Source: Duganella sp. 1224 (GTDB lineage Bacteria > Pseudomonadota > Gammaproteobacteria > Burkholderiales > Burkholderiaceae_D). Taken from it: DNA of 64,000 nucleotides. A program made the position numbers and the translations under genes. The notes under the pieces are model-generated. The model made no database searches. It saw only the letters and a program-made list of their open reading frames with translations, and was not told the origin of the DNA. Of the stretch, positions 63,427-64,000 are shown in pieces. Location of the stretch: positions 1,798,001 through 1,862,000 of the forward strand of contig NZ_JACBYS010000001.1 in assembly GCF_013408245.1 (NCBI RefSeq). Reading direction: 5' to 3'. Position 1 is the stretch's first letter. Every line of letters begins with the position of its first letter.

Positions 63427-64000
63427 ATGGCAGAACAACCCAAACTCCCGCTCGGCAAACTGCTGATACAGAAGGGCATCATCAGCGAAGACCAGTTGCG
63501 CATCGCGCTGATCGAGCAGAAAAGCAGCAATGAACCACTGGGAAAACTGCTGATCACACTGGGCTTCGTCACCGAGGCCACGGTGCGCGAGGCGCTGTCG
63601 GAAAACCTCAACACCCAGAGCGCGGACCTCAACAGCCTGGTGGTGGACGCCATCGCCCTCAAGCTGATTCCCAAGGAGGTGGCCAAGCGCTACCGCGTGT
63701 TCCCGATCGTCTACGAACGCGCCGCCGACAACCTGATCCTGGCCATGTCCGACACCAGCAACATCGTCGCGCTGGACCAGATCAGCGCCATGCTGGTCAA
63801 GGGCATCACCATCACGCCGCTGCTGGTGAACGAATCGGACATCCAGCGCGCCATCGACCAGTACTACGGCTTCGAGCTGTCGATCGACGGCATCCTGCAC
63901 GAAATCGAAACCGGCGAGGTCAATTACGCCAGCCTGGGCACCACCTCCGACGAATACAGCCAGCCGATGGTGCGCCTGATCGACGCCATCCTGGCCGACG
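63427..64000 (+). CDS. GspE/PilB-type ATPase, N-terminal part (cut by window edge)
   Basis: The visible 191 residues are an MshEN/GspE N-terminal domain: PLGKLLIQKGIISEDQLRIA at residues 8-27 and PLGKLLITLGFVTEATVRE at 32-50, followed by the linker into the ATPase domain. Both motifs have Pro where the c-di-GMP-binding consensus has Arg (RLG), so binding is doubtful. It starts three bases after the TPR gene stop and is the motor of the second secretin machine. Walker motifs lie beyond the window. Confidence 0.88.
   Translation, partial: MAEQPKLPLGKLLIQKGIISEDQLRIALIEQKSSNEPLGKLLITLGFVTEATVREALSENLNTQSADLNSLVVDAIALKLIPKEVAKRYRVFPIVYERAADNLILAMSDTSNIVALDQISAMLVKGITITPLLVNESDIQRAIDQYYGFELSIDGILHEIETGEVNYASLGTTSDEYSQPMVRLIDAILAD

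Noticed and set aside
61585-63900. 771-codon minus-strand ORF opposite the TPR protein and ATPase genes
   Set aside because: It is the shadow of two plus-strand genes, and the low-complexity Gly/Ala/Arg composition is that of antisense of Ala/Pro-rich DNA.

Overview
The window is high-GC betaproteobacterial chromosome, most like Oxalobacteraceae (Massilia/Duganella/Janthinobacterium type). This rests on the mix of genes (PhaC/PhaR polyhydroxyalkanoate genes, MSHA-type pili, many c-di-GMP proteins, TonB-dependent sugar uptake), on codon use, and on short GGGGTC-type palindromic repeats between genes. No rRNA, tRNA, CRISPR array, prophage or insertion sequence was seen. No gap between genes exceeds 300 bases.

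Layout. 1-5.7 kb: truncated glpD, a bifunctional penicillin-binding protein, a TetR regulator, a membrane GGDEF protein and a 5'-nucleotidase. 5.9-13.1 kb: mfd, serB, a GAF-GGDEF cyclase, a low-molecular-weight tyrosine phosphatase, an alpha/beta hydrolase and a small membrane protein. 13.1-15.8 kb: a two-gene DNA-repair operon (radical SAM protein plus a DUF4130-UdgX fusion) behind a near-consensus LexA box. 15.8-20 kb: a chemoreceptor divergent from a 2-oxoglutarate dioxygenase/MFS exporter pair, with AT-rich DNA around the divergent starts. 20-24.3 kb: a tightly coupled operon of exported creatininase-like protein, exported YVTN beta-propeller, MetC and HisC. 24.4-35.3 kb: rimO, then a sugar regulon: LacI regulator, TonB-dependent receptor, and an operon of GH1 beta-glucosidase plus a glucose-type ABC transporter, with matching LacI-type operators ahead of the receptor and the glucosidase. 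35.4-44.4 kb: phaR, phaC, pgeF-rluD, bamD, yaaA, a PIN protein, an aminotransferase and an HD-GYP-like protein that lacks the HD pair.

44.4-57.9 kb holds a complete-looking MSHA pilus assembly locus, all on the minus strand, in the order mshE-G-F-A-C-D-O-P then mshI-I2-J-K-L-M-N. Recognisable mshB, mshH and mshQ are missing. 58.0-64.0 kb (plus strand) starts a second secretin machine: an orphan ABC ATPase, a second ExeA/MshM-like ATPase, a second MshL-like secretin, a TPR protein and the start of a GspE/PilB-type ATPase; it runs off the window.

The genes suggest a surface-dwelling polymer degrader: c-di-GMP enzymes made at two loci could feed the tandem MshEN domains of MshE and control pilus extension, while the TonB/beta-glucosidase/ABC regulon takes up plant-type glucosides and PHA genes store the carbon. 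The least described parts are the SOS-controlled radical SAM/UdgX operon, the exported creatininase/beta-propeller operon, the two long palindromes with shared arms, and the second secretin locus.
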